Shown here: in pieces, positions 62,340 to 64,000 of the stretch | How the letters are laid out: the number at the start of each line of letters is the position of its first letter | Numbering within the stretch: the stretch's first letter is position 1 | Origin: Oscillospiraceae bacterium | Lineage (GTDB): Bacteria; Bacillota; Clostridia; Oscillospirales; CAG-272 | Reading direction: 5' to 3' | DNA: 64,000 nucleotides | Assembly (NCBI GenBank): GCA_015063795.1 | Contig: SVTL01000010.1 | Span: 21,944 to 85,943 of the forward strand | Program-made: the position numbers and the translations under genes | The notes under the pieces: generated by a model | What the model saw: only the letters and a program-made list of their open reading frames with translations | The model's database searches: none | Told to the model about the DNA's origin: nothing

Positions 62340-62972
62340 ATGAACAAGGGTATCATCGGAAAGAAGATCGGAATGACGCAGATCTTTGATGAAAAAGGCA
62401 ATGTCATCCCGGTCACCATCATCGAGGCAGGTCCCTGCACCGTTACGCAGATCAAGACCGCCGAGAAGGACGGATACGAGGCAGTACAGCTCGGATTCGA
62501 AGAAATTGCGGAGAGAAAGCTCTCCAAGGCTGAGGCAGGCCATCTGAAGAAGAACGGCCTCGGCATGAAGAAACACCTGAAGGAATTCAGACTCAGCGAT
62601 GTTTCCGGTTATAACATAGGCGATACCGTCACCTCGGACATTTTTGCCGCTGGTGAAAAGGTCGACGTTACCGGCATCACCAAGGGTCACGGTTACACGG
62701 GTGTTATCAAGAGATGGAATCACCACATGCTCCGCGCAACGCACGGTACCGGTCCGGTACACCGCGAGGTCGGCTCCATGGGTGCAAACTCCAGCCCTTC
62801 CCGCGTTTTCAAAAACAAGAAGATGGCCGGCCAGTACGGTTGCGAGCAGGTCACTGTTCTGAACCTGACGGTCGCCAAGATCGACAACGATAAAAACATC
62901 ATCGCGCTCAAGGGTGCAGTTCCCGGTGCGCGCGGCGGCATCGTGTTCATCCGTGACACGGTCAAGCATTGA
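62340..62972 (+). CDS. rplC: 50S ribosomal protein L3
   Basis: 210 residues, begins MNKGIIGKKIGMTQIFDE and contains the GHGYTGVIKRW and HRxxGSMGANSSPSRVFKNKKM blocks near the peptidyl-transferase centre. AGGAGG precedes the ATG. 92 bp after rpsJ; that gap contains a second AAGGAG but no gene. Confidence 0.98.
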   Translation: MNKGIIGKKIGMTQIFDEKGNVIPVTIIEAGPCTVTQIKTAEKDGYEAVQLGFEEIAERKLSKAEAGHLKKNGLGMKKHLKEFRLSDVSGYNIGDTVTSDIFAAGEKVDVTGITKGHGYTGVIKRWNHHMLRATHGTGPVHREVGSMGANSSPSRVFKNKKMAGQYGCEQVTVLNLTVAKIDNDKNIIALKGAVPGARGGIVFIRDTVKH

Positions 62973-62994
62973 TTGAAGAAGGAGGAAAAGAAAC

Positions 62995-63618
62995 ATGCCT
63001 AACGTAAAAGTAGTTGACATGACCGGCAAGGAAGTCGGTGAAATCAACCTCAATGACGCCGTATTCGGCGCAGAGGTAAATGGCGTTCTCCTTCACACCG
63101 TAGTCAGAGCGTATCTGGCAAATCAGAGACAGGGAACACAGTCCACTCTGACCCGCTCCGAGGTTTCCGGCGGCGGTAAGAAGCCCTGGAGACAGAAGGG
63201 TACCGGTCGCGCAAGACAGGGTTCCACCCGTTCTCCTCAGTGGACGCACGGCGGTATCGCGCTTGGTCCGAAGCCCAGATGCTACCGCGTAACGCTCAAT
63301 AAGAAAATCAAGAGAGCCGCACTTTGCAGCGCTCTGTCGGACAAGGTTGCCAACGGCAAGCTCATCGTGGTGGATGCCATCACGGCCAATGAGTACAAGA
63401 CGAAGACCATGGTTTCCATGCTCAACAGCATCGGTGCCGAGAAGAAGTCTCTCGTCGTTCTTCCCGAAGTGGATGCCAAGGTTATCAAGAGTCTGTCCAA
63501 CATTCCCGGCGTGAAGTCCGCTCAGGCCACCGCCATCAATGTGTACGACATTCTCAACGCCGATACCTTCGTGGTCACCAAGGCGGCAGCCGAAAAGATT
63601 GGGGAGGTATATGCGTAA
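62995..63618 (+). CDS. rplD: 50S ribosomal protein L4
   Basis: 207 residues with the loop KKPWRQKGTGRARQGSTRSP that reaches into the exit tunnel. In other bacteria L4 represses its own S10 operon through the leader RNA. GAAGGAGG precedes the ATG. Confidence 0.98.
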   Translation: MPNVKVVDMTGKEVGEINLNDAVFGAEVNGVLLHTVVRAYLANQRQGTQSTLTRSEVSGGGKKPWRQKGTGRARQGSTRSPQWTHGGIALGPKPRCYRVTLNKKIKRAALCSALSDKVANGKLIVVDAITANEYKTKTMVSMLNSIGAEKKSLVVLPEVDAKVIKSLSNIPGVKSAQATAINVYDILNADTFVVTKAAAEKIGEVYA

Positions 63619-63911
63619 TGAAAATTGCACATGACGTCATCATCAGACCTGTAATCACCGAAGCCAGCATGGACAGACTTGCTGATAAGACCTACACCTT
63701 TGAGGTCGCCAAGTCCGCCACCAAGCCTGAGATCAAGGCCGCTGTCGAAGAGATCTTCAAGGTCAGCGTAAAGTGTGTCAACACGATCAACATGAAGAAG
63801 AAGCCCAAGAGACTCGGTGTCCACGCCGGATACACCTCGGAATGGAAGAAGGCCATCGTAACGCTGAAGGCTGACTCCAAGACCATCGAGTTCTTCGATG
63901 GCATGAACTGA
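63618..63911 (+). CDS. rplW: 50S ribosomal protein L23
   Basis: 97 residues, begins MKIAHDVIIRPVITEASMD. Lies at the tunnel exit and docks SRP and trigger factor. The ATG shares one base with the rplD stop (TAATG), giving coupled translation. Confidence 0.98.
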   Translation: MKIAHDVIIRPVITEASMDRLADKTYTFEVAKSATKPEIKAAVEEIFKVSVKCVNTINMKKKPKRLGVHAGYTSEWKKAIVTLKADSKTIEFFDGMN

Positions 63912-63926
63912 GAGGAGTGAAGAACA

Positions 63927-64000
63927 ATGGCAGTTAAAGTTTATAAGCCCACCACTCCGGGCCGCCGTCAGATGTCCGTTCCGTCTTTCGCGGAGATCAC
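63927..64000 (+). CDS. rplB: 50S ribosomal protein L2 (5' part only; cut by window)
   Basis: MAVKVYKPTTPGRRQMSV followed by a few residues to the edge; typical L2 N-terminus. GAGGAG lies 8 bp before the ATG. Confidence 0.96.
   Translation, partial: MAVKVYKPTTPGRRQMSVPSFAEI

Overview
The window looks like chromosomal DNA of a spore-forming Clostridia bacterium, probably of the Oscillospiraceae/Ruminococcaceae type, although I cannot name the genus. Reasons: spoIVA, a SpoIID/LytB protein, a SleL-like cortex hydrolase, an AbrB-family regulator and two sigma-E-like promoter elements (sporulating Firmicutes); a glmS ribozyme, a yybP-ykoY element and a TPP element with intrinsic terminators (Gram-positive style riboregulation); strong AGGAGG-type ribosome binding sites; both GlnRS and GluRS; and GC-rich coding sequence. 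There is no rRNA, tRNA, CRISPR array, insertion sequence or prophage that I can recognise. Genes are dense and run in short operons on both strands.

Layout. 1-2.5 kb: a sigma factor with an extra C-terminal winged-helix segment (cut by the window edge), divergent from an APC amino-acid permease. 2.6-5.8 kb: a BlaI-type repressor and an M56 (BlaR1-like) membrane protease with two matching operators. 5.9-8.3 kb: LysM-GH18 spore hydrolase and an ankyrin protein. 8.5-13.6 kb: glmS and a Ca2+/Mn2+-type P-ATPase, divergently transcribed, each behind its own riboswitch-class leader. 13.7-16.4 kb: a second BlaI/M56 module with a different operator sequence. 16.5-20.1 kb: a large membrane-anchored Fn3 protein with a transglutaminase-like fold lacking its Cys and His, preceded by a Zn-PLC-like protein. 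20.2-21.1 kb: TPP riboswitch and thiT. 21.2-29.5 kb: two paralogous GH106-like glycosidases flanking, on the other strand, an araC-barnase-barstar gene set; a shared 35-bp element precedes both glycosidases and the araC gene. 29.6-31.1 kb: spoIVA. 31.2-40.2 kb: a minus-strand run secA, two related membrane proteins, MBL hydrolase, gltX, glnS and a small DUF4177 protein. 40.3-44.3 kb: trmL, then DHHW and DUF4358 lipoproteins and a divergent CE2-like esterase lipoprotein. 44.4-49.3 kb: a heterodimeric ABC exporter and a Gfo/Idh/MocA oxidoreductase. 49.4-56.5 kb: aminotransferase, PHP phosphatase, SpoIID/LytB protein, a secreted unknown, and a topoisomerase IV A-like protein. 56.6-61.6 kb: sigma-E-type lipoprotein, AbrB, then coaE, lytic transglycosylase, prfA, an AT-rich insert and sua5. 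61.6-64 kb: start of the S10 ribosomal-protein operon (rpsJ, rplC, rplD, rplW, rplB cut by the edge).

The parts that reward attention are regulatory: two parallel repressor/protease circuits with distinct operators; a back-to-back pair of metabolite and metal riboswitches; and a putative AraC regulon whose regulator is cotranscribed with a lipoprotein barnase and its barstar inhibitor. All promoter, operator and RNA calls were made by eye from the sequence; no alignment, folding or database search was run.
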